Source of the DNA: Palsa-89 sp963824345
GTDB taxonomy: Bacteria > Acidobacteriota > Terriglobia > Bryobacterales > Bryobacteraceae
Assembly (NCBI GenBank): GCA_963824345.1
Contig: CAWGOZ010000021.1
Span: 310,001-374,000, forward strand
Direction: 5' to 3'
DNA length: 64,000 nucleotides
Part shown: positions 38,948-48,200 of the stretch, piece after piece
Numbering within the stretch: the stretch's first letter is position 1
Layout of the letters: the number at the start of each line of letters is the position of its first letter
Made by a program: the position numbers and the translations under genes
Notes under the pieces: generated by a model
Database searches by the model: none
What the model was told of the DNA's origin: nothing
Seen by the model: only the letters and a program-made list of their open reading frames with translations

Positions 38948-39439
38948 ATGCGACCATTGATCATTCTCTCTAGCGCGCTCTTTAGCGCGGCGGCGGTGCT
39001 CTTGGCTCAACAGCCAGCCGCGAAGACATTCACCGGCGCGGCCAACGTCGCCGCCATGATCGCCAAGGCGAAAAGCGAACGGAAGCCCGATCAACCAAAC
39101 TTTATTCAGCCGTTGTTACTCGCGGATCCGTATAAAGTGAACCTGGAATACCGCGTGGAAGGCGTGGATAGCAATCCCAACGTGCATGAGACGGAAGCCG
39201 AAATTTTTTATGTGGTCGAAGGCGGCGGAACGCTCACCACGGGCGGTAAACTTCGCGATGAGAAGCGAGTGAACGCAGCGAATCTCACGGGTACCGCCAT
39301 CGACGGTGGCACTCCGCGTCATATCGCGAAAGGGGATTTCTTCCTGGTCCCGGAAAATACTCCGCACTGGTTCACCAAAACCGACGGCACCCTGGTGGTC
39401 ATGTCCGTTCACGTACCGCGAGGTGGCGGGTCAAAGTAA
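38948..39439 (+). CDS. Exported cupin-domain protein 2
   Basis: This 163-residue protein with AGGAG before the start has a signal peptide (LSSALFSAAAVLLAQ). The cupin motif 1 is VHETEAEIFYVVEGGGTLTT (about residues 79-98), and motif 2 is KGDFFLVPENTPHWF. It differs clearly from cupin 1, so the pair is not a recent duplication. It is likely co-transcribed with cupin 1 and the dehydrogenase that follows. Confidence 0.8.
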   Translation: MRPLIILSSALFSAAAVLLAQQPAAKTFTGAANVAAMIAKAKSERKPDQPNFIQPLLLADPYKVNLEYRVEGVDSNPNVHETEAEIFYVVEGGGTLTTGGKLRDEKRVNAANLTGTAIDGGTPRHIAKGDFFLVPENTPHWFTKTDGTLVVMSVHVPRGGGSK

Positions 39440-39475
39440 AGGGCTGCGGTCTTTGCGAGCTGACTGATTGAACTG

Positions 39476-40462
39476 ATGGCAACGAAAGTGGTAGCCGTTA
39501 CTGACACGGTGTTTCCGAATCTCGATCCGGTTCGCGCCGTGTTGGAGAAGATCGGCGCCGAACTGCGCCTTGCCAAGGATTCCACTCCGGACGCCGTTCT
39601 CGAGGTGGCTCGGGATGCCGACGCGGTGCTCACCACCTACGCCAAGATCACGTCCGATGCGATCGGGAAACTCACGCGCTGCCGCGTCATCGTGCGCTTC
39701 GGCGTCGGCGTGGACAATGTCGATATTGCCGCGGCCACCCAGGCGCGCATCGTCGTCGCCAGGGTTCCCGATTATTGCCTGGACGAGGTTTCCGATCATA
39801 CCCTGGCTTTGCTTCTGGCGCTGGTGCGCAAGATACCCTCGTCCAATGCGCGCACCCAGGCCGGGCGTTGGGAAATGCGCGCGGTGGTTCCCATTCATCG
39901 GCTGCGAGGGACGGTGCTTGGGCTGGTGGCTTTCGGGCAGATCCCTCAGTTGGTGGCTCCCAAGGCCCAGGCCTTCGGCATTCGAGTAGTGGCCCACGAT
40001 CCTTTCGTTTCCAAGCAAGTTGCGGAACGGGCCGGTGTGGAGCTGGTGGAGTTCGACGAGCTGCTGAAAATTTCCGACTACGTCTCCATCCATACGCCGC
40101 TACTGCCTTCCACGCGTCACTTGTTTAATGCCGATGTTTTCCGGCGGATGAAGTCGTCGGCGTATTTGATCAACACCGCGCGCGGCCCCGTTGTGGATGA
40201 AGCTGCTCTCGCCGACGCGTTGGACCAGAAGCATCTGGCCGGAGCCGCTCTGGACGTGATGGAGCAGGAGCCTCCGTCCGGGTCCCCGCTTCTTGGGAAT
40301 CGCGATAACGTGATCGTGACCCCCCATACCAGCTACTATTCGGAAGAATCGTTACTCGATTTGCAAACCAAGGCCGCTGAAGAGGTAGTCCGGGTTCTCA
40401 ACGGAAACGCCCCGCGAAATCCCGTGAATCCGGAAGCGCTCAAGGCCGCTCACGCGATCTAA
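39476..40462 (+). CDS. D-isomer-specific 2-hydroxyacid dehydrogenase (CtBP/phosphoglycerate-dehydrogenase-like)
   Basis: This 328-residue cytoplasmic NAD-dependent oxidoreductase has no signal peptide. The substrate domain opens MATKVVAVTDTVFPNLDPVR. VRFGVGVDNVDIAAAT and VPDYCLDEVSDHTLALLLAL are typical of the C-terminal-binding-protein branch. The nucleotide-binding loop is VLGLVAFGQIPQ, a relaxed form of GxGxxG. Catalytic residues are likely Arg in INTARGPVVDE, Glu in MEQEPP and His in VTPHTSYYS. It probably interconverts a 2-hydroxy and a 2-oxo acid and is 23 bp upstream of the acyltransferase-like lyase. Confidence 0.87.
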   Translation: MATKVVAVTDTVFPNLDPVRAVLEKIGAELRLAKDSTPDAVLEVARDADAVLTTYAKITSDAIGKLTRCRVIVRFGVGVDNVDIAAATQARIVVARVPDYCLDEVSDHTLALLLALVRKIPSSNARTQAGRWEMRAVVPIHRLRGTVLGLVAFGQIPQLVAPKAQAFGIRVVAHDPFVSKQVAERAGVELVEFDELLKISDYVSIHTPLLPSTRHLFNADVFRRMKSSAYLINTARGPVVDEAALADALDQKHLAGAALDVMEQEPPSGSPLLGNRDNVIVTPHTSYYSEESLLDLQTKAAEEVVRVLNGNAPRNPVNPEALKAAHAI

Positions 40463-40485
40463 ATTTCTATTTTGGAGGAATCATA

Positions 40486-41742
40486 ATGTCTCAAGAACCC
40501 TGGAAAACGGATCAGTGGTTTGTCAGCCCATGGAACTTTGAAAGCGCGGTGCGCGATCAGCTGCATTTCGCCAAGCAGATCAAGTTTCATGACATCACCC
40601 TGCGCGACGGCGAACAGCAGACCGGTGTCATCTTCACCAAGGACGACAAGATCCGCATCGCCGAAGCCCTGGCCGAAGCCGGCGTACATCGCATCGAGGC
40701 CGGCATGCCCGTGGTGTCGCCGGGCGACGCTGCCGCCATCAAGGAAATCGTCAAGCGCAACCTGGGGCCGCAGATTTTCGCTTTCTCCCGCTGCATGGTG
40801 GACGACGTCAAGCGCGCCGTCGACTGCGGAGTTTCCGGCATCGTGATGGAAGTGCCGTCCAGCACGCACATCATCGAATATGCTTACAAGTGGCCGCTCG
40901 AGAAAGCCATCGACCTTTCCATCGAATCCACGGCCTATGCGCATTCGCAGGGGTTGGAGATCGTCTTTTTCCCCATCGACTTCAGCCGCGCCGAAATGAA
41001 ATGGGTGCTGGACTTAATCCTGCGCGTGGCCAACGAAGGGCATATGGACGCCCTGGCGCTGGTGGACACCTTCGGCGTGGTGTCGCCGCACGCCATGCAA
41101 TATCTGGTCCGCGAAGTGAAGAAGCGCGTCAATAAGCGGCTGGAAGCGCACTTCCACATGGACTTCGGAATGGGGATCGCCAATACCATCATGGCGCTCG
41201 CCGAAGGCGTCGAAGTGGTGCACTCCACCGTGCTCGGGTTGGGCGAGCGCGCCGGCAATGTGCCCATCGAAGAGACCGCCCTGGCGCTCCTCACCCTGTA
41301 CGGAATCGATACCGGCTTGAAGTACGAAAAGTTGTATGGGCTGGCGCGGCTGGTGGAGCAGCTCTCCGGACATCGCGTGGCCAGCAACCGGCCCGTTGTC
41401 GGTGAGCAACTGTTCCAGATCGAGTCCGGCATCATTGCCAGCTGGTGGCAGAACTGCGGCCAGGATAATCCCACCGAGCTGTTCCCGTTTCATTGGGACC
41501 TGGTCGGGCAGCCACCCGCCAAGGTGGTTCTCGGCAAAGGCAGCGGAATCGATTCCATCAAAGCTGCGCTCAAGGAACTCGGGGTGCAAGCTAGCGAAGA
41601 AGAAGCCATGCAAGTTGTCGCCGGCGTCAAAGAGTTTTCGCTGCTGCACAAGCGCTTGTTGACGGACGCCGAGTTCCGCTCGGTTGTCGCGAAAGTGTTG
41701 CCCAGCAAGGTCGGCGCCCAAGCCGTGCCGACATCCGCTTAG
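40486..41742 (+). CDS. DRE-TIM metallolyase: 2-isopropylmalate / homocitrate synthase-like enzyme
   Basis: This 418-residue cytoplasmic enzyme starts at ATG 40486 behind TTGGAGGAA. The family signature HDITLRDGEQQTGV (about residues 34-47) supplies the catalytic Arg-Asp. The metal-binding His pair is in EAHFHMDFG (about 223), and GLGERAGNVPIEE (about 254) is the second signature of alpha-IPM/homocitrate synthases. No C-terminal regulatory LeuA dimer domain is evident. Such enzymes condense acetyl-CoA with a 2-oxo acid. With the neighbouring hydroxyacid dehydrogenase it could extend or cleave a 2-oxo acid produced by the exported enzymes (inference). The acceptor cannot be predicted. Confidence 0.85.
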   Translation: MSQEPWKTDQWFVSPWNFESAVRDQLHFAKQIKFHDITLRDGEQQTGVIFTKDDKIRIAEALAEAGVHRIEAGMPVVSPGDAAAIKEIVKRNLGPQIFAFSRCMVDDVKRAVDCGVSGIVMEVPSSTHIIEYAYKWPLEKAIDLSIESTAYAHSQGLEIVFFPIDFSRAEMKWVLDLILRVANEGHMDALALVDTFGVVSPHAMQYLVREVKKRVNKRLEAHFHMDFGMGIANTIMALAEGVEVVHSTVLGLGERAGNVPIEETALALLTLYGIDTGLKYEKLYGLARLVEQLSGHRVASNRPVVGEQLFQIESGIIASWWQNCGQDNPTELFPFHWDLVGQPPAKVVLGKGSGIDSIKAALKELGVQASEEEAMQVVAGVKEFSLLHKRLLTDAEFRSVVAKVLPSKVGAQAVPTSA

Positions 41743-41774
41743 CAGGCTGCGTGAGAACCGTCTCCCTGACGGTC

Positions 41775-41808
41775 GCGGCTCGGTCGACTGCGATCGTTAC
41801 CGAGCCGC
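41775..41808. repeat. Palindromic REP-like hairpin between convergent genes
   Basis: GCGGCTCGGT (41775-41784) and ACCGAGCCGC (41799-41808) form a perfect 10-bp stem with a 14-base loop in the space between two convergent genes. It is preceded by TCCCTGACGGTC. No T run follows, so it is not a standard terminator. It could still block transcription from either side, or be one copy of an interspersed palindromic repeat. Confidence 0.55.
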
Positions 41809-41901
41809 GCGCCAGCAGCACACCCGGAGACGACTGGAAGTCGTGCACTGGAGAACAGCGGCTCGAAGACCACCGGGAGGGTGGCGCGTGAGCAAGCGGT
41901 C

Positions 41902-43068
41902 TTAGGCCAGCAGAATACACGCCGGACTTGCCAGTTCGACGTATTGGCCGGTGGGGGTGAGTGCGCCCGTTGATGGGTGGACCGCGAAGACCGCGATCAT
42001 GTTCGTTGCCGAGTTTCCCACATACAGAAATCGGCCATCCGGAGTCAGCGTGAATTGGCGCGGAGTTTCGCCCCGCGTCCAGGTCCAATTTGGTTTGGCA
42101 TCCGCGCGAATGGCGCCACGCGGAGAAAGCGCGAATGACACGATGCTGTCGAAACCGCGATTGGTGGCGTAGAGAAACCGGCCGTCTGGCGAGACGGCGA
42201 TCTCGGCGCAAGTGTTAACTCCGCGATAGCCCAGCGGCAAAGTCGAGACCGTGTTTTCGCGCGCCAGCGAACCTGTAGCAGAGGTCCAGCGGTACACATC
42301 AATCGTCGATCCAATCTCGTTGATCGAATACATCGTGCCGCCATTGGGGTGAAACACGAAATGCCGCGGGCCTGACCCGGGCCGCGTTTCCACAAATGGA
42401 GTTGGTCCAGGGCTCAGTTTCCCCCTGGTCAGATCCAGCGTGAATATGTAAATCCGGTCCTGTCCCAGGTCCGTGAGTAGAATAAACTTGCCAGATGGGT
42501 CCGTCTCGATCATGTGGGGATGAGCCTGGGTCTGGCCTGGCCCCAGATTGCCTTGGTGAATCAGCGAATCAGTCGGGTTGCCCACTCCTCCGTTCTCCAG
42601 GATCGGGAGCACCGAGAACGACGCCCCGCCCCACGAAGCCGCGAGTAGGTATTTACCGCTGGGGTGAATACTGATGTGTGCCGGCCCCGCGCCAGGAGGA
42701 CTGGCATTGGGCGCTGCATTGATGAAGGCGAGTGAGCCGTCGGAGTTGGCTTGATAAGCCGTAACCGCTCCGTTCGAATTGAAGACCTCATTTCCGGCGT
42801 AGAGGAATCGCTTGGTCCGGTCCAGCGCGAGAAAGGATGGGTTATTGGGGGCCTTGGTCACAGTGACGAGCGTCAGCAAACCCGTAGTACGATTTCTAGT
42901 AAAGGTGGAGATCGCATTCCTGGAGGGGTCGGAGTTGTAGGATCCCCCGACATAAACGAAGGGCTCGGCGGCGGCCGCACCGGCTAACCGTGCAATCGCA
43001 AGAGCTGCCCCCGAGGTTTGGAGCATACTTCGGCGCGACAACCAGGCGCTGGGGCGTGCGTTCGGCAT
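41902..43068 (-). CDS. Exported lactonase-like seven-bladed beta-propeller (6-phosphogluconolactonase family)
   Basis: This 388-residue protein starts at MPNARPSAW with a twin-arginine-type leader (SRRSMLQTSGAALAIARLAG). A start 90 bases upstream would bury that leader and is rejected. Propeller repeats include FVYVGGSYNSDPSRN, HISIHPSGKYLLAASWGG, HMIETDPSGKFILLTDLG, EIAVSPDGRFLYATNRG and TLTPDGRFLYVGN, as in YbhE/Pgl-type lactonases and cis,cis-muconate lactonising enzymes. Conserved His residues (AHPHM; PRHFVFHP) fit the family's active site. It is separate from the operons on either side and divergent from regulator 2. Confidence 0.82.
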   Translation of the reverse strand: MPNARPSAWLSRRSMLQTSGAALAIARLAGAAAAEPFVYVGGSYNSDPSRNAISTFTRNRTTGLLTLVTVTKAPNNPSFLALDRTKRFLYAGNEVFNSNGAVTAYQANSDGSLAFINAAPNASPPGAGPAHISIHPSGKYLLAASWGGASFSVLPILENGGVGNPTDSLIHQGNLGPGQTQAHPHMIETDPSGKFILLTDLGQDRIYIFTLDLTRGKLSPGPTPFVETRPGSGPRHFVFHPNGGTMYSINEIGSTIDVYRWTSATGSLARENTVSTLPLGYRGVNTCAEIAVSPDGRFLYATNRGFDSIVSFALSPRGAIRADAKPNWTWTRGETPRQFTLTPDGRFLYVGNSATNMIAVFAVHPSTGALTPTGQYVELASPACILLA

Positions 43069-43243
43069 GCTAGTTTCGTATTTGGTCAACTCTGGTATAA
43101 TGCGGCTGCTTGTTGGAATCCGCAAGGCCTGAGAGAGTGAATTCACGTGAGTCCTCAAGGAGAACCGGGTCAGCGGTAGGGTAGGTGAGGTTGTGCAACT
43201 TGAACATTCAGAAAGAGCTCAATGTTCTGCAGCTCTGGCTGCG

Positions 43244-45163
43244 ATGAATCCGGGTGAGATTCGCGAACAGTTGAATCGGATCCTTTTCAGCCAGACGTTT
43301 CGGGCGGCCGAAAGGGAGAAGGCTTTCCTCCGCTATGTTGTCGAGCGAGCGATTGAAGGACGGGGTGGAGAACTCAAGGAGTACACCATCGGCGTCGAGG
43401 CCTTTGAGCGTGGCGAGGGATTCGACCCTCGCCGGGACACCATCGTGCGCACCGAGGCGCGGAATGTGCGCCGCCGTCTGGCGCGCTACTACGAAGAAGA
43501 GGGGCACGGCGATCCGATCCGGATCGAATTGCCCAAGGGCGGCTATGCGCCCCAATTCGTTGAATCCCCGTTAAACGACCCGGCGGTAATTCCGGAACCG
43601 CAGGCTGCCGTGGCGGACGCGTCAAAAGTGGATGCGTCGCCGGTGCATGCGCCAAAGCTAAAACGCTGGTGGGTGGTGGGGCTGGCAGGAGCGGCCATGA
43701 TCGTTGCGATCGCGGCGCTGTGGGCCAATGGACCCTCGTTTAGCCGGTCTCGAGCCGTGGATGCGGCTTCGATTGCGGTGCTGCCGTTCCAGGATTTGAG
43801 CGGGGGCCGGGACAAAGAAGGCGAGATACTCAGCGACGGGCTGACCGAAGAGCTGATCGAATCGCTGGCGCGCATCCCGCATCTGCGGGTGGTGGCGCGG
43901 GCGTCGGTTTTTTCCTACCGGGGCCGAGCCGCGGCCGTGGATATCCGCAAAGCGGGGCGGGAGATGAGCGTGCGCAACATCCTGGAGGGGAGCATCCGCA
44001 TCTCCAACGGGCGGGTGCGAATCGTGGCGCAGTTGGAAGATACAACCAACGGCTATCAGTTGTGGTCGCAGAGTTTCGACCGGAAGTTTGACGACCTGCT
44101 GGCGGTGCAGGATCAGATCTCGACGGCCATCATGCAGTCGCTGGGAGTGCAGTTAACGGGAGCGGCCAATCTGAAAACGGGTGCATCGCCGTCGCCGGCG
44201 GCGTATCAGGATTTTTTGCAGGGCCTGTATTTTCTGAACCAGAGCACGGCGGAAAATATCCGCACGTCCATTCATTACTTCGACCGGGCGGTGGCCTCCG
44301 ATCCGAGCTTTGCGGCGGCCTACAGCGGATTAGCGGCCGGCTACGCGGCCATCGCTGGTTTCACATCCACTCCCGCAGGGGAAGTCGTGCCGCAGATACG
44401 TGCGGCCGCCACCAAGGCCTTGCAACTGGACGACACACTCGGAGAAGCGCACCTGTTTCTAGCGCGAGCAGATACCTACGAGGACAACTGGGCTGAAGCG
44501 GGTAAGGAATACTGGCGCGCGCTGGAGCTGAGTCCCGGCAGCGCGGCCGTGCACCGCTATTATGGCGATTACCTGGTGCGAACCGGACATCTGGAGCAGG
44601 CGCTCGCGGAAGGGCGAATCGCGCTTGGCTTAGACCCCCTGTCGCCTCCGGTGGCTCGCTTCGTCGGCGAGATGCTGTATTATCTGGGACGATACGACGA
44701 CTCGGTGGCTCAGTTGCAGCATGCCCTGGAGTTGAATCCCGCTTCCGGCATTCTCCATCAGGAACTGGGCCTGGTTTACATGAGCCGGCCGGCCAGCTAT
44801 AAGCAGGGCATCGTCGAATGCGAACGGGCGCGCGACCTGATGGAAGGGGATCCTTGGACCACCAGTCAGCTGGGTTACGCCTACGCGCTAGCAGGCAGGA
44901 CGGCGGAGGCTCGCGATATCTTACGGGCGTTGGACGCCGGCCCCGAAGATCATGTCCGGGCCCTGGCTGTCGCAAGGGTATACACCGGTCTGCGGGATCG
45001 TGATCGCGCGATCGCCTGGTTGAAGAGAGCCATCGATCAGCACGATGTGAACCTCTACCTGGCCTCGGATCCAGTCTATGTGCCGCTGCGCGAAGAGCTC
45101 CAGTTCCGTGCCCTGCTGGCTCGAGCCGAATCTGGAAGAACAGCTTTGGTTCCAGTTCCTTAG
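43244..45163 (+). CDS. Membrane-anchored winged-helix / TolB-like / TPR regulator 2
   Basis: This 639-residue protein has the same domains as regulator 1: winged-helix region (residues 1-108), one membrane helix (about 140-160), TolB-like domain and TPRs. The start is set at MNPGEIREQLNRI to match regulator 1; an in-frame GTG 51 bases upstream remains possible. Bases 43461-44300 differ from 25741-26580 at only 7 of 840 positions. The coding sequences on both sides, including the first 45 codons and the TPR half, differ far more. It is followed by receptor 3 after 116 bp containing a TTCAC promoter. Confidence 0.85.
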   Translation: MNPGEIREQLNRILFSQTFRAAEREKAFLRYVVERAIEGRGGELKEYTIGVEAFERGEGFDPRRDTIVRTEARNVRRRLARYYEEEGHGDPIRIELPKGGYAPQFVESPLNDPAVIPEPQAAVADASKVDASPVHAPKLKRWWVVGLAGAAMIVAIAALWANGPSFSRSRAVDAASIAVLPFQDLSGGRDKEGEILSDGLTEELIESLARIPHLRVVARASVFSYRGRAAAVDIRKAGREMSVRNILEGSIRISNGRVRIVAQLEDTTNGYQLWSQSFDRKFDDLLAVQDQISTAIMQSLGVQLTGAANLKTGASPSPAAYQDFLQGLYFLNQSTAENIRTSIHYFDRAVASDPSFAAAYSGLAAGYAAIAGFTSTPAGEVVPQIRAAATKALQLDDTLGEAHLFLARADTYEDNWAEAGKEYWRALELSPGSAAVHRYYGDYLVRTGHLEQALAEGRIALGLDPLSPPVARFVGEMLYYLGRYDDSVAQLQHALELNPASGILHQELGLVYMSRPASYKQGIVECERARDLMEGDPWTTSQLGYAYALAGRTAEARDILRALDAGPEDHVRALAVARVYTGLRDRDRAIAWLKRAIDQHDVNLYLASDPVYVPLREELQFRALLARAESGRTALVPVP

Positions 45164-45170
45164 CGCACCC

Positions 45171-45236
45171 TTCACGTTAAACTTCACCCCTATTCACGCG
45201 TCCAGTATTGCCTAGCCGGTCCCTGAGATAGATAAT
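45171..45236 (+). promoter_or_regulatory. Receptor 3 promoter with phased TTCAC repeats
   Basis: TTCAC repeats start at 45171, 45183 and 45193 (spacing 12 and 10). The -35 TTGCCT is at 45208-45213, then a 17-bp spacer, and a -10 GATAAT at 45231-45236. This is the clearest example of the shared promoter. The inferred transcript start lies about 37 bases before the receptor ATG, which has GGGGGG as ribosome binding site. Confidence 0.65.
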
Positions 45237-45279
45237 CCAGAGCGACACGCATCTCGTAGTGCCGAGGGGGTAGGGGGGT

Positions 45280-48200
45280 ATGAAAGCAAAATCGACAATG
45301 TTTGTCGCGGTCTGTCTGCTGTTGGTTCTGGCGTGGTCCTTGACGGCGCAGACCGCAGCCACTGGCGCTCTTCAGGGAACGGTAACGGATGCTTCCGGCG
45401 CTGTCATTCCCAACGCAACCGTTAGCTTGACCAGTACAGCCACCGGGCAGGAACGCACCGCCACCACGGGCGCAGATGGCACCTATCGATTTCCATTGCT
45501 TCCGCCCGGGAACTATGATCTGAAGTTCACCGCGACTGGCTTTAAAACAGCCGAGGCGAAGGGTACCGTTGTGAACGTCACGGAAATCCCGGTATTCAAC
45601 CAAAAGATGGAGGTCGGTGGCGCCACCGAACAAGTTACTGTGCAAGGCAGCGCGGAAGCGCTTCAGACCGCTAGTTCCGCTCTGGGTACGGTGGTGGGCT
45701 CCTCGGAGGCAACCGCAATTCCGCTCACCACGCGCAACTATACCAACCTGTTGGGCCTAACCGCGGGTGTGGCCGCGGACGTTGGAAATGCCAGCGCGTT
45801 GGGCCGCGGAGGTATGGAGTTCGCCGTCAACGGCAGCGGCACGGCTTTCAACACCTTCCAAATGGACGGTGTGAATATAACCAGTTATGGTGGCACCGGT
45901 TTCGTCACGGAAAGTCAAAATTATCCCACCATGGGAATTCCGAATCCGGATACCTTAGCGGAGTTTAAAATCCAGACATCCACCTACGACGCGGGTTACG
46001 GCCGCAATCCGGGCGCAAACGTGAACGTCATCACGAAGTCCGGCAGCAACGCCCTGCACGGAGATGCGTTTGAGTTCCTCCGGGATACCATTCTGAACGC
46101 CAACGACTTTTTCGAGAATCGGGCGGGCGGAATCAAGCAGGTATTGAACCAGAACCAGTTCGGCGGCACCCTGGGCGGCCCAATCATCAAAGACAAGCTG
46201 TTCTATTTCCTCTCCTATCAGCAGACCGGGCAAAAAAACGGTGTGGCGGCCCAAGGTTTTTCATCCGGTATCACATTGCCTCCCATCCCCACCGGTGACC
46301 GCTCGAATACGGCCGCGTTTACCCAGGCGCTGGGTGCGGCGATGTGCCCCGCCAATCACCCAGGAAATATACAATTTGAGACCTTTCCGGGATTTATCGC
46401 GCCGGGCGCGGGCTTGCAAGTCGCCTGCAACGGATCGGACATCAATCCCATCGCGATTAAGTTTCTCCAGGCCCAGAATCCGAACGGAACCTATTTCATC
46501 CCCAGTTCCGGCACGGCGAATTATCAGAGTGGCTTCGCCTACAGTATTCCAGCCATCGACAACGAGTACCAGGGAATGCTGAACATCGATTATCTCATCA
46601 ACACGAAGCAAACCCTGGCCTTCCGCTTCTATCGCTCGGTGGAACCGCAAACCGTTCCTTTCCCTCCGGGATCCACGCTGGCCTCGGCGGTGCCTGCGTT
46701 GCCTGGCACAACCGGAACCGACCCGCTTGGCTATCACAATATGGTCACCAAACTTACTACCATCGTGACCAACAGCCTGGTGAATGAGCTGCACGCTTCC
46801 TATCAACGCACCAGCTCGGATTCCCAGCAGCACCCGCCCACCAGCACTTATGCCTCCAACATTTATGGCACGCCTCCCGGCACCAACCAGTTGGGCGGTG
46901 GTCTTCCCTTCAGCCCGGTCTTGGAAGTCCTCGGGCTCTTCTCGGCGGGCGGCAGTATCTACTACGACAACGTGACGAATAACTTCCAGGCGCAAATTGG
47001 CGATCAAATTTCCTGGAACGTCGGAAAGCACACCATCCGGGCGGGTGGCGAAATCGAACAAGTGAATTGGGTCTGGGATTTCACCGGTCTCTCGCATGGG
47101 AGCATTTGGTTCCCCTCATTCAACGATTTCCTGATCGGACTGCCGGGTGACTGCGGAGCCGCGGTACCGGGCTCGTGCAACGGAACGCCCGCCAGTAATA
47201 TTCTCCAAACCGTCCTGGCCGTGCGCAGCGGCGCGGATGGTATCGTCCACGGGTACAGGGCGAAAAATGGCTACGCGTTTTTGCAGGATGACATCAAAGT
47301 CAGCCGTCGATTTACCCTGAACGCCGGCCTGCGCTGGGAATACGACGGATTAATGGCCGACAAATACGGCAACTCCACTACGTTGTGGCTCTCCGAGTTG
47401 CAGAGCGTGAACAATCCGGCCACGTTCCCCAGCAACCCTGCTACGGCCACTCCCGCAGGCTGGGTGGTCGCGCCCAATTATGACCCTACAACCTGGGGTA
47501 AGCTTCCGGCCGGCGTTTTCCAACGCCAAAATGCAGCCCCCACCAAGAACGGCGTGCCGTTGGATGATTTCGCCCCGCGTCTCGGGTTTGCCTGGCAGCC
47601 GTTCGGCGATAAACTGGTCATTCGCAGCGGCGCCGGTTTCTTCTACAACCGCGTTCCCGGCAGTACGCTGGCGCAGTCCATAACGCAAGGCCCGCCTTAC
47701 TCGGACACCCTCGACCAAGGCTCCACCACGAACCAGTTTTCCTCACTCGCCGAGCCTTTCTCCAGCATTCCGGCGGGAACCTTCCCCGCGCGCTGGCTGA
47801 ATTTCGCCAATAATTCGGGATCGGATCTGTCGACGTCCTTCAACGTGGACAGATTGATCACGCCGCTGGTTTATGAGTGGAACCTCAACCTTCAGTACCA
47901 GCTCGCGCCCACCTGGACGTTGGAAGCCGGCTATGTCGGTTCGCGCGGAATTCATCTGATGAACTCTACGCAAGACTTGAACGGCGCCATGCTGGCTTCC
48001 CCGCAAGATCCCATCAACGGCGTCACCGAGAACACCGTTGGGAACACCCGCCTGCGCGTGCCCTACCTGGGCTTCTCCCCAACAGGCCTACAGGCCTTGA
48101 CGAATCAGGGAGATTTCAAATACAACGGACTGCAGGTCACTCTGCGCAAGCAGATCTCGCACGGGCTGACCTTCCAGGCTGCCTACACTTTCGCCAAGTC

